Below, piece after piece: positions 53,054 to 60,931 of a stretch of DNA of 64,000 nt. The notes under the pieces are model-generated. The model had not been told where the DNA came from, did no database searches, and was given only the letters and a program-made list of their open reading frames with translations. The translations under genes and the position numbers were made by a program. How positions within the stretch are numbered: position 1 is the first letter of the stretch; the number at the start of each line of letters is the position of its first letter. Source of the stretch: CAWDYA01 sp963806495 (lineage in GTDB: Bacteria; Acidobacteriota; Polarisedimenticolia; JACPZX01; DASXTC01); contig CAWDYA010000010.1 of assembly GCA_963806495.1 (NCBI GenBank), forward strand, positions 124,001 to 188,000. Direction: 5' to 3'.

Positions 53054-55966
53054 TCACTCGGTGCCGGCTGCCAGCACCTGGGATACGAGGTCGTCGACAT
53101 CCTCGAGCCGGAACGGCTTGGACAGATACGGGTTGCCCGTCTCCTGGAAGAACGCCTGCGTTCCGGGGTTGACCGTGTCGCCGGTGGAGAAGATCATCCG
53201 CCTCAGGAGGTGGGGCTTGAGCTCGCTGACCGCTTCATACAGCTTCTGGCCCCCCATGTCAGGCATCTTCAGATCGGAGATGATGACGTCGTAGTCGGTC
53301 TGGCGGATCTTGTCGAGCGCCTGCCTGCCGTTGCCCGCCGTTTCGACATGGTGTCCCGAGCCCTCGAGCAGCGCGAGCAGCAGTTCGAGAATCGTCTCCT
53401 CGTCGTCCACGACGAGAATGTGTTTTCCCTGCGATGTCGCCTCCCTGAGGGGCGAAGCGGGTTCTGCCGTCTGGGTCACAGCACTTCCCTCCTCCTGGGC
53501 TGGGAGATCCACGGTGAACGTGGCGCCTTCGCCGGGAACGCTCGATACATGGATCCGCCCATCGTGCTCCTGCACGATGCCGTATGACAGCGACAGACCC
53601 AGACCCGTACCGCGACCGATCTCCTTGGTCGTGAAGAACGGGTCGAAGATCTTGCCGAGTTTGTCCTGAGGGATGCCGGGGCCGTTGTCGACGAACTCGA
53701 CGCGGACCCGCCCTCCCTCCTGCCGGGTCCTCACCATGAGGGAACCCGGCCTCTTCACTTCCATCAGCGCCTGATGGGCGTTGTTGATGATGTTCACGAA
53801 CACCTGCTGCAGCAGATGCGGGTCGGCCAGAACCGGCGCGAGCTTCGGCTCGAGGTCCACCTTGAGCTCGACGTTGTCGACCTTGAGCTGATAGGAGCGC
53901 AGGTCGATCGTGTTTCTGAGGATCTCGTTCGTGTCGACGAGCTTCCGCTCGGGGTGATGCCCCCGGGCGAACCCCAGCAGGTTCTGCACGATCCTCTGGC
54001 ATCGCGCCGCTTCGCGCTGGATCCTCTCGAGGTTCTGCTTGATCTCGGGCGACGCCTTCGACGCCATCAGGAGCTGCGCGAAGCCCATCACGCCGGTGAG
54101 CGGGTTGTTGAGCTCGTGCGCCACCCCGGAGATCATCTCGCCCAGAGCCGACAGCTTCTCCGCCTGGATGAGCTGTTCCTGCGCCGCCTGCAGCTGTTTC
54201 ATCGAGTCACGCAGCTTCACGTTCGCCTCGAGCACCTCTTCGTGCATCCGGCGGCGCTCCTCCTCAGCCTTCTTGAGCTCGCGCAGATCGGTGACGATGC
54301 CGAAGGAGCCCTGGTTCTCCCCGCTCCTCAGATAGGGGGTGACCCCCATGAGCACCGGGATCCGGGAGCCGTCCTTCGTGAGGAGCATCATCTCGAAGCG
54401 CGCCTCACCCGCGGCCCGGCGGTGCCGGCTCCGCTTTCGGAATTCCTCGACCGACGCGGTCTCCATGATGGCGTCGAGCTGTCTGCCGACGAGATCCGAT
54501 GCCCGGCAGCCGGTCAGCTCCAGCATCGCCGGGTTGACGAAGGCGATCTTCTCTTCGAGATCGACCGTGAAGAGGCCGTCGTTCATCGTCTCGACCAGGG
54601 TGCGTTGCCGCTCGTTGGTCTTCTTCACCTCCTGGTCGAGCTTTTTCTCCTCGATGGCGTGCGCCACCTGGTTGGCGAACAGCTCGAGCGGCGAGATACT
54701 CTCCGCCGAGGGCCTCCTGCCGTCCGCCGGGTCGTCCACCGAGACGATCCCGACGATCTTGCGGTTCGAGCCGAACAGCGGGATGAAGAGGAAGTCGTCG
54801 GGATGCCAGTCCACCATCCCGTCCTCACCCTTTGCGCTGCGCACCCCTTCGTAGTACCAGCCCTCGTCATGAGGGATGTAGTACGAGTTGCCCAGGCGGA
54901 ACCGCTCCTGGAAAATGGTGACCCGCTCGCGCGAGGTGAGCTTGTTCTGGTGGAACACCTCAATCTCTCTCTCGCTCAGCCCGGCGAAGTACCACTGGTA
55001 CCCGCGAAACTCGTCGTCGCACAGGGTCAGGATCGCCCGGTTGAACGTGGAGACGTCCCGGATGGCATCGACGAACATCTTGCATACGAGGTCCAGATCC
55101 TTCTCCTGGAGGATCATGCTGCTGACCCGGGAGAACTCCTTGAGCTGCTGGAGGCTCCGCTGGGCCCTCTCCTCCTGCCGCCTCACGGCCTGCATGCTCC
55201 GGCGCGTGTCGCTCACGTCGATCGCCACCCAGATCACGCCGACGGGACGCTCCAGGGCATCCCGCAACAGCGCGCCGTTGAACGACAGCACCCTGTGCGC
55301 GCGGCCCGAATCGACCGCCAGGTCGAGCTCCTCGACCACCTCTCCAGCCACCACCGCCTGGAGCGCCTTCGTCGCCTTGTCCCGGTCCGCCTCGACGATG
55401 AGGGTGGAGATGGCGTTGCGGCCCAGCACGTCGGACAGCTCGATGCCGACGGTCTCACGGAACCTGCGGTTGATCAGCGTGGCGCGCCCGTCCACGTCCA
55501 CGGCGAGGATGCAGGCGTTCACCGTCTCGAGGAGGCCGCGCGAGAGCTGTCTCTCCCGGCGAAGGAGCTCCATCATCCGCTCCTTCTCGGTGACGTCGTG
55601 GATCAGGGCGAGAACGAGGCTGCCGGCCAGCGGCTCGAGATGGATCGACACGGGGCGCGACCCTGACGTGGAGGGCCGTGTCAGCGCGGTGTCGACGAGG
55701 CTGCTCCCCTCCTCACGCGCACGGCGCACGGCGTCCTCGAGGAGGCCGGCATCCTGGGCCTCCACGAGGTCGACGAGGTGGAGCTCGGTGAGGCGTTCAG
55801 GCGACTGGCCCGCGAGGATCCCCGCGGCCGCGTTCGCCTCGAGGATGATTCCGCTGACGGCGTCGAGCAGGACGAGGCCGTCGGAGGAGCAGCGAAGGAG
55901 CGCACGATAAAGCTGCGGGCCGCTTCTCTCGATGGCAGTCTTTTCCCCCTGCTCGTTCGGGTCCAT
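53054..55966 (-). CDS. Hybrid sensor histidine kinase (PAS-PAS-GAF-PAS-HisKA-HATPase-REC)
   Basis: A 970-residue soluble hybrid kinase with no membrane segment. PAS-like domains span about 15-125 and 140-255; a GAF domain spans about 275-440; a third PAS domain spans about 452-565 and is followed by a coiled coil. The HisKA H-box is GVAHELNNPLTG with His617; the HATPase_c domain has NIINNAHQAL (N-box), DNGPGIP and GRGTGLGLSLS. A C-terminal receiver (about 848-968) has the acidic pocket VVDDEE and phosphoacceptor Asp898 in IISDLKMPDM, with Lys in YLSKPFR. Being cytoplasmic, it probably senses an internal signal. It lies 41 bases after the response regulator on the same strand. Confidence 0.94.
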   Translation of the reverse strand: MDPNEQGEKTAIERSGPQLYRALLRCSSDGLVLLDAVSGIILEANAAAGILAGQSPERLTELHLVDLVEAQDAGLLEDAVRRAREEGSSLVDTALTRPSTSGSRPVSIHLEPLAGSLVLALIHDVTEKERMMELLRRERQLSRGLLETVNACILAVDVDGRATLINRRFRETVGIELSDVLGRNAISTLIVEADRDKATKALQAVVAGEVVEELDLAVDSGRAHRVLSFNGALLRDALERPVGVIWVAIDVSDTRRSMQAVRRQEERAQRSLQQLKEFSRVSSMILQEKDLDLVCKMFVDAIRDVSTFNRAILTLCDDEFRGYQWYFAGLSEREIEVFHQNKLTSRERVTIFQERFRLGNSYYIPHDEGWYYEGVRSAKGEDGMVDWHPDDFLFIPLFGSNRKIVGIVSVDDPADGRRPSAESISPLELFANQVAHAIEEKKLDQEVKKTNERQRTLVETMNDGLFTVDLEEKIAFVNPAMLELTGCRASDLVGRQLDAIMETASVEEFRKRSRHRRAAGEARFEMMLLTKDGSRIPVLMGVTPYLRSGENQGSFGIVTDLRELKKAEEERRRMHEEVLEANVKLRDSMKQLQAAQEQLIQAEKLSALGEMISGVAHELNNPLTGVMGFAQLLMASKASPEIKQNLERIQREAARCQRIVQNLLGFARGHHPERKLVDTNEILRNTIDLRSYQLKVDNVELKVDLEPKLAPVLADPHLLQQVFVNIINNAHQALMEVKRPGSLMVRTRQEGGRVRVEFVDNGPGIPQDKLGKIFDPFFTTKEIGRGTGLGLSLSYGIVQEHDGRIHVSSVPGEGATFTVDLPAQEEGSAVTQTAEPASPLREATSQGKHILVVDDEETILELLLALLEGSGHHVETAGNGRQALDKIRQTDYDVIISDLKMPDMGGQKLYEAVSELKPHLLRRMIFSTGDTVNPGTQAFFQETGNPYLSKPFRLEDVDDLVSQVLAAGTE

Positions 55967-56007
55967 CCGATGGTCTCCCGCGCCCGGAGGCGGTTGAGCG
56001 GAGGTGC

Positions 56008-56586
56008 TTACTGGACGGTCTCGAGCAGTCTGGCGACCTCCTTGCGGAGGTTATCCTGCTGGACCGGCTTGGGAAGGCACAGATCGACGCCCACCTTGTA
56101 GGCACGCTCCATGGCTCCCTGCTCGGGCTGTCCGGCCAGGGCGACGACCTTGATCCCCACGGTATCCGGGTCGAGCTTGATGCGCTTGCATACATCGACC
56201 GCGTCCATGTTCGGGGCCATGATGTCCAGGATGATCAGGTCGGGTTTGAACGAGCCGATCTTGAGGCCGGCCTCGTACCCGTCGCGTGCGGACAGGATGC
56301 TGAAGACCGAGGCCTCCCCTCCGAGCGCGCGGGTGATGGCGTCGAGACCGCCCTGCTGGTCGTCGAGCACGAGGATCTTCTTTCGCTCCTCGGAGAAGAA
56401 CTCCGAGTCGACGGGCATGCCGTATCTTTCGAGAAATTCCTTGAAGTCGCTCTTGCGAATTCTGTAATGCCCGCCGGGGGTCGAGTAGGCGCGCAGCTTC
56501 TTGGCCTTGATCCACTTCACGACGCCGTCGTTGGTCACCTGGCAGTACGCGGCGACCTCGGAGGTGGTAAGGAGCCTGTCATTCAT
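56008..56586 (-). CDS. Response regulator with N-terminal excisionase/MerR-like HTH and C-terminal receiver
   Basis: A 192-residue protein of reversed order. Residues ~4-55 are an excisionase-type winged helix (LTTSEVAAYCQVTNDGVVKW to TPGGHYRIRKSDFKEFLERY). Residues ~70-190 are a receiver: acidic residues Asp75/Asp76, phosphoacceptor Asp121 in LIILDIMAPNMDAVDVC and Lys173 in CLPKPV. The conserved Thr/Ser after beta-4 is Ala151 (VVALAGQ), so the usual switch residue is absent. ATG 56586 has AGGAA upstream. It precedes the hybrid kinase gene (gap 41 bases), the likely partner. A promoter is at 56687-56715. Confidence 0.88.
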   Translation of the reverse strand: MNDRLLTTSEVAAYCQVTNDGVVKWIKAKKLRAYSTPGGHYRIRKSDFKEFLERYGMPVDSEFFSEERKKILVLDDQQGGLDAITRALGGEASVFSILSARDGYEAGLKIGSFKPDLIILDIMAPNMDAVDVCKRIKLDPDTVGIKVVALAGQPEQGAMERAYKVGVDLCLPKPVQQDNLRKEVARLLETVQ

Positions 56587-56686
56587 GGAGTTCCTGCCTC
56601 GCAGCGGACGCTCCTGATCACTCCGGCCCGCGAGAGCGTTCAGGATTCGTGGTTTTTGTGTAAATACCTGATTTCCGGGCTGCGCA

Positions 56687-56715
56687 AATGTAGGGCTGGC
56701 CAACGAGGCAGTCAA
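56687..56715 (-). promoter_or_regulatory. Predicted sigma70-type promoter for the response regulator/kinase pair
   Basis: On the minus strand TTGACT (56715-56710) and TACATT (56692-56687), 17 bases apart; leader of about 95 bases to ATG 56586. The rest of the 295-base divergent region 56587-56881 is AT-richer than its surroundings and shows no further gene. Confidence 0.65.
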
Positions 56716-56881
56716 ACCGACAATACAGGAATATTCGGAACCTGCCGGCACTCCCGCGTGCTCACCCACAACAGACCCGAAAATCGGACGATTCACTCTG
56801 GACCGCGGCCCGAATAACAGTAAATTGAAGAAAATACTGCACAGGTTCCACCCACTGAATTCATTCCCGGGGGGGCGTTTC

Positions 56882-57511
56882 ATGCGGCTGCTGAGCACCG
56901 TGATGGTAAAGCTCGCGTGCGGCCTGACCCTGGTTGCGGCGCTCGCACTCGGCGCCGTGCCGGCCGCCGCGTCGATCATGAGGTTCCTGCCTGTCGAGGA
57001 GTTGGCCCGGGCGTCGACCCGGGTGGTCAGGGCCAGGGTAACCGGCCGATCGGTCCACTGGACCGCCGACCACAAGGGGATCTACACCGAGATCGACGTG
57101 GTGGTAGTCGGTCCGGCCATCAAGTGGCGGGGCGAGCCGGCCACGGCAGCCGCGGGCAGGCGTCTGACCATCATCCAGGCGGGGGGCGTCATCGACGGCG
57201 TGTCGCTCGACTGGACGGGGCGCCCGACCTTCAGGAAGGGTGAGGATCTGGTGCTGTTTCTCGACGCGTACGACGAGGGGAACCCCTCCGATGCCCGGTT
57301 GCTGGTGGTGGGGGGCAAGCAGGGGCGCATGAAGGTACTGCCCGATCCCGGCGGATCCGGCGCGCTGATGGTCGAGCGGGACCTCGCGGGGGTACTCGAC
57401 GCCCCGTTCGTCGACTCGGGCACGCCCGATGCGGGCTCCCATAGGCGTGATCTGCTGAAACTGGACGACTTGCGGGCCCGGGTGCTCGCCACGCCGGGAG
57501 GCCCCCGATGA
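56882..57511 (+). CDS. Exported protein of unknown function
   Basis: A 209-residue protein with signal peptide MVKLACGLTLVAALALGAVPAAASI. The mature part has beta-rich segments: STRVVRARVTGRSVHWTADH, IYTEIDVVVVGPAIKW, RLTIIQAGGVIDGVSLDW and FRKGEDLVLFLDAY, a pattern seen in secreted companions of matrixin-like proteases. No zinc or catalytic motif is present. ATG 56882 is chosen because it begins the signal peptide; a TTG 57 bases upstream would place extra charged residues before it. The stop overlaps the next gene ATG (57508-57511), so the two are coupled. Confidence 0.75.
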   Translation: MRLLSTVMVKLACGLTLVAALALGAVPAAASIMRFLPVEELARASTRVVRARVTGRSVHWTADHKGIYTEIDVVVVGPAIKWRGEPATAAAGRRLTIIQAGGVIDGVSLDWTGRPTFRKGEDLVLFLDAYDEGNPSDARLLVVGGKQGRMKVLPDPGGSGALMVERDLAGVLDAPFVDSGTPDAGSHRRDLLKLDDLRARVLATPGGPR

Positions 57512-59286
57512 GCCCGGCGACGCGGCGCCCCGTCCCGGCCCTGCTCCTGGCGGCCCTGCTCCTGGCGGTCCCTTCGGCCGCGTTCGGGTTCGTCCGCTCC
57601 ACGCTGAGCGCAACCGACGCGACCCCCCTGAGATGGGATCTCGACGAGACGATGCTCCCGCTGTCGAACGTGCAGTCAGGCGAGATCGTCTGGGTCTTCG
57701 ATGTGGCCGGTAGCAGCAACCTGCCGGGGCCGGAGGATGCCGAGGCGGTCCAGCGGGCCTTCGACCACTGGGAGGGGATCGGCAGCTCGCGCGTCGCCTT
57801 CGTGCGGGGCGCCGACCAGGATGTCCAGGCCGCCAACAACGACGGGATCAACGTGGTGTACTGGGCCGAGGGCGCGCACACGGTAATCGGCGGCACGAAC
57901 ACCAGCGTCACCGGGTTCGTCTCGCTGACGCCGGTGTTCAGCGTGGCGTCGGGCGCCAACAAGGGCCTCATCATGGACGCCAACATCGTGCTCAACGGCC
58001 GTCAGGAAACCTGGACCGTCACCCCCGAAAGCGACGGTTTCTGGGATGTCGAGGCGGTAGTGACGCACGAGATCGGCCACTTCATCGGTCTGGATCACAG
58101 CCCGGTGCTCGGCTCGTCGATGGCGCCGCGGTTCCTCAGCGGCGAGTCCCGGATGCGGATGCTTCAGCTCGACGACATCCTCGGCGCGTCCACGATCTAC
58201 CCCGACGGCGACTTCTCGACGGCGTACGGGGCCATCAACGGCAGCGTGGGACGTCCGGCCGGCGTGTTCGGCGCGCTGGTGACCGTGCTCGACAGCGGCG
58301 GCCGTGTGATCCAGGAATCGATCACGGCGGCCAACGGAGCCTACACGGCGCCCGGCCTCGCAAGCGACGATTACGATGTCTACGTCGAGCCGGTCGACGC
58401 GACGCCGGCCTCCTCGACCAACCTGTTCGACGAAACCGACCTCGGAGGCGTGTACGGGGCCACGGTGGATCCCAACTTCTTCGCCGCGCTCCCCCTGCTC
58501 ACCACGGTCACCGCACCCGATTCGACGGTCCGGTCTTTCCTGGTCGGCGGCACCCCGCCCGCGATCAACATCGCCAAGATCGGCGGCCGGGCCTCGACAC
58601 TGGCCAGCCTCGTGTTCAGAACGGCCCCGACGTTTCTCGTGGCCGGAGACAGCGACGTCCTGCTCGGCTTCGCGGGGCCGAACCTCGATTCCTCCGTGGT
58701 CGTGGAGATCACCGGCCCCGGCATCACGGACAACGGCCTCGTCAGCACCGGCTCCGTGGACGGAGAGCCATACGTCGTCCGGTCGTACACGGTCAGCCCG
58801 TCGGCACCGCAGGGGCTGCGCAGCGTGCGCATCAACGCGGGCGGCGCCGGCAGGACATACGCCACCGGTGCGATCCGGGTCTACCCGAACCTCGCGATGA
58901 ACTTCGCCTCCCCGGGCGTCTTCTTCGCTGTGCCGGGCGAGGTGAACCGCGGACTCGGGCCCCAGATCCCGCTCACGCTGACCTTGAGCGGCAACGACGT
59001 GGACATGCTCTGGGACGACGAGCCGGGAGCGTACGGGTACAACGTCTACCGCGGCAGCCTGACCTCGCTCAAGGGGGGTATCTATGACCACGCGCCGATT
59101 CCCGGTGACGTCAACGGGCAGTGCCGTCTCACGACGCCATACACGGTTCTGAAGGGGGAGGCGCTCGATCCGTCGCCGGTCTACTACCTCGTGACGGCCT
59201 TCAACAATGTCGGCGAGGGGATCATCGGGCGTAACAGCTCCAACCAGCCGATCCCGGGCCCGGCGACACCCTGCCCGGTCCCCTGA
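57508..59286 (+). CDS. Exported matrixin-like (M10) metalloprotease
   Basis: A 592-residue secreted protein. The signal peptide LLLAALLLAVPSAAFG is followed by a metzincin domain to about residue 235 with the full zinc motif HEIGHFIGLDH (187-197) and Met-turn residue Met205 in SSMAPRF. The rest has beta-sandwich, carboxypeptidase-regulatory-like segments (AAINGSVGRPAG near 250: GAINGSVGRPAGVFGALVTV) and fibronectin-III-like regions near the end (VDMLWDDEPGAYGYNVYRGS), which probably bind surfaces or substrate. ATGA overlap with the upstream exported-protein gene suggests the pair works together outside the cell. Converges on the cupin gene. Confidence 0.9.
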   Translation: MSPATRRPVPALLLAALLLAVPSAAFGFVRSTLSATDATPLRWDLDETMLPLSNVQSGEIVWVFDVAGSSNLPGPEDAEAVQRAFDHWEGIGSSRVAFVRGADQDVQAANNDGINVVYWAEGAHTVIGGTNTSVTGFVSLTPVFSVASGANKGLIMDANIVLNGRQETWTVTPESDGFWDVEAVVTHEIGHFIGLDHSPVLGSSMAPRFLSGESRMRMLQLDDILGASTIYPDGDFSTAYGAINGSVGRPAGVFGALVTVLDSGGRVIQESITAANGAYTAPGLASDDYDVYVEPVDATPASSTNLFDETDLGGVYGATVDPNFFAALPLLTTVTAPDSTVRSFLVGGTPPAINIAKIGGRASTLASLVFRTAPTFLVAGDSDVLLGFAGPNLDSSVVVEITGPGITDNGLVSTGSVDGEPYVVRSYTVSPSAPQGLRSVRINAGGAGRTYATGAIRVYPNLAMNFASPGVFFAVPGEVNRGLGPQIPLTLTLSGNDVDMLWDDEPGAYGYNVYRGSLTSLKGGIYDHAPIPGDVNGQCRLTTPYTVLKGEALDPSPVYYLVTAFNNVGEGIIGRNSSNQPIPGPATPCPVP

Positions 59287-59314
59287 TCGGGGCATCCCCC
59301 CCCCGGAGATCGCG

Positions 59315-59686
59315 TCAGGCGCCGTCGCCCGACCGTGGGATGATCCGATCCAGCTCCGCGCGCGGATATCCCTCGCGGGCGGGGTGTGGTGCCATGGTCA
59401 CGAGGACCACACAGTCCTCGACCGCCTGGATGCGATGGAACCGGTTCGGCTCCAGAAGAACGATAGAGCCGGGCCGCGCGTCCTGGGGGACGCCGTCGGC
59501 GTAGAAGATCCCGCGCCCCTTCAGGAAGTGAGCGATCACCTGGCTGGACGACCGGTGGTCACGAACCGACTGCCCCGCCCGCAGGCAGACCAGCATCACC
59601 CGGGCGTGTCCGGAGTCCGCCACGGGTCTCACGAGCGGCTTGTCCTCGTCGAACGCGACGAGCGAGTCAATCTCGATCTGCAGCAT
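59315..59686 (-). CDS. Cupin-domain protein
   Basis: A 123-residue single-domain cupin. The first cupin motif is degenerate: GQSVRDHRSSSQVIAHFLKG carries only one clear His before the conserved Glu/Gln position, and the second motif (PGSIVLLEPNRFHRIQA) has the conserved His. A metal site of fewer ligands than classical dioxygenase cupins is therefore likely, suggesting a sensor or small isomerase rather than an oxygenase; this is inference. ATG 59686. It converges on the matrixin gene and is divergent from the ferredoxin. Confidence 0.75.
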   Translation of the reverse strand: MLQIEIDSLVAFDEDKPLVRPVADSGHARVMLVCLRAGQSVRDHRSSSQVIAHFLKGRGIFYADGVPQDARPGSIVLLEPNRFHRIQAVEDCVVLVTMAPHPAREGYPRAELDRIIPRSGDGA

Positions 59687-59822
59687 CCTCCGAGGCTACC
59701 AGACCCACCAGGAGGTTCGCCAGTCCCCCGGCCGGTGCAACCGGCAGCGTAGCTGTGCTAGGGTGAGTCGACCGCACCCCGCGTCTCGCATCGTGAAGCG
59801 GGGGCGGCCCGGAGGCCAGCGC

Positions 59823-60035
59823 ATGAAGATAGTCGTGGACCGCGGCAAGTGCATTGCAGCCGCCAACTGCATCGGGCTCGCCCCCCGCGTCTTCCGCCTC
59901 GATGGATCTCGCAAGGCGGTCGTGATCGGGACCGAAGGAACTGACGAGGCGACAATCATCGAAGCCGCGGAGGCCTGCCCCACGCAGGCGATCCAGCTGT
60001 TCGAGGACGGGTCGGGCGAGAAGCTCTTCCCGTAG
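59823..60035 (+). CDS. Small 3Fe-4S-type ferredoxin
   Basis: A 70-residue ferredoxin. Cysteines are Cys10 and Cys16 (CIAAANC, with Ala at the position where 4Fe-4S proteins carry a third Cys) and Cys52 in ACPTQAI. The three-cysteine layout marks a [3Fe-4S] cluster protein like those that serve cytochrome P450 in actinobacteria. No P450 lies nearby. The start follows the family-typical VDRGKC opening; a short sequence GGCCAGCGC precedes ATG 59823, with weak ribosome-site character. The tRNA-Arg gene follows. Confidence 0.9.
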   Translation: MKIVVDRGKCIAAANCIGLAPRVFRLDGSRKAVVIGTEGTDEATIIEAAEACPTQAIQLFEDGSGEKLFP

Positions 60036-60051
60036 TCGTGCGCGGCGCGCG

Positions 60052-60081
60052 TTGCGCACCGCGCCGCCCCTGTGGTATCGT
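60052..60081 (+). promoter_or_regulatory. Predicted promoter for tRNA-Arg
   Basis: TTGCGC at 60052-60057 and TATCGT at 60076-60081 with an 18-base spacer, starting about 10 bases before the mature tRNA end. Confidence 0.5.
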
Positions 60082-60098
60082 TCGGCCCCTCATCGACA

Positions 60099-60175
60099 GG
60101 GCCCTTAGCTCAGCTGGATAGAGCGTCTGACTACGAATCAGAAGGTCGGGTGTTCGAATCACCCAGGGCCCACCA
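60099..60175 (+). tRNA. tRNA-Arg (anticodon ACG)
   Basis: A complete cloverleaf with encoded CCA. The acceptor stem GGGCCCT (60099-60105) pairs with AGGGCCC (60165-60171). The D-loop is TAGCTCAGCTGGATAGAGC, the anticodon loop CTACGAA with ACG at 60133-60135, and the T-arm GGGTGTTCGAATCACCC. The 3' part, from the anticodon loop onward, is duplicated at 63550-63591, so this gene is the attachment site of a genomic island. Confidence 0.97.
60134..60175 (+). repeat. attL-like direct repeat (tRNA-Arg 3' end)
   Basis: A 42-base segment from within the anticodon loop to the CCA end of tRNA-Arg. It matches 63550-63591 at 40 of 42 positions, mismatching only at 60154 (T versus C) and near 60169 (C versus G). 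The integrase remnant starts 25 bases further on, in the expected orientation relative to such a site. Confidence 0.85.
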
Positions 60176-60200
60176 GCACTCTTCCCGTGACGGCGGGGAC

Positions 60201-60793
60201 TTAGCCGTACAGCCTTCCGGCCGATTCCCTCGTTGTCACCAGGTTGTCACCACGAGGTTCGGCGGGAGCGTCCAGGCTGTTCACGGCCGCCTTGTTCTCC
60301 ATCGGCAGCCATCGGCCGTAGGTGTCCACCGTGAGTTGGATGGACGGGTGGCCGAGTTGCCGTTGCACGTAGGAGGGACTCACGCCGCTCTGCAGCAGGA
60401 TGCTGGCGAACGAGTGGCGCAGGCAGTGAGGGTGGAGAAGTGCGCGGGCAGCTTGGCGGGCCTCAGGAGGGCCCTGAGAGCCTTGCCGACGGCGCTACGG
60501 TCCAACGGTGTGCCCGCCTCCGTGAAGAAGATCCACTCCGGTAGTTCTCCCCACCCGCGTTCGAGCATGGTGGCCATACAGGAGACCCGGTGTTTTTGCA
60601 GCATGTCGCGCAGGGCGGCGCTCATGTCCACCCGGCGTGACTTCCCGCTCTTGGGGGTCCCCTCCAGGCCATCGGTAATCGACCGCTCCACCCGGACCTC
60701 CCGGCGTTCCATGTCGATGTCGGCCCACTCGAGTCCTATCGCCTCCCCCAGCCTCGTGCCGGTCCGGGCCATCAGGAAGAACAAGGGGTCTCA
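60201..60793 (-). pseudogene. Tyrosine recombinase (phage integrase family), truncated and frameshifted
   Basis: Only the C-terminal catalytic domain remains. It begins at DPLFFLMARTGTRLGEAIGLEW (conserved RTGTRLGE box holding the first catalytic Arg); an in-frame stop lies immediately before. It runs through KSGKSRRVDMSAALRD and then shifts frame near 60435. Beyond the shift the correct frame gives HCLRHSFASILLQSGVSPSY (the catalytic HxxR), then QRQLGHPSIQLTVDTYGRWL with the conserved His and the Tyr nucleophile. The domain is complete in parts but not translatable as one protein. The N-terminal arm-binding and core-binding domains are missing. It lies just inside the left repeat and points to site-specific integration at tRNA-Arg. 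Confidence 0.88.
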
Positions 60794-60931
60794 CTCAGTA
60801 CCCGCCCAACACCTGAGCTGACCGGGCGGCGGCAGAGGCGTCGATTATGGATTCCGCGCCCATCCGCCGCTCCGGTTGAGCGACCTGCTAGCTGGCCTGA
60901 CGAATCCCAAACCTCAGGCCGATTCATTGTG

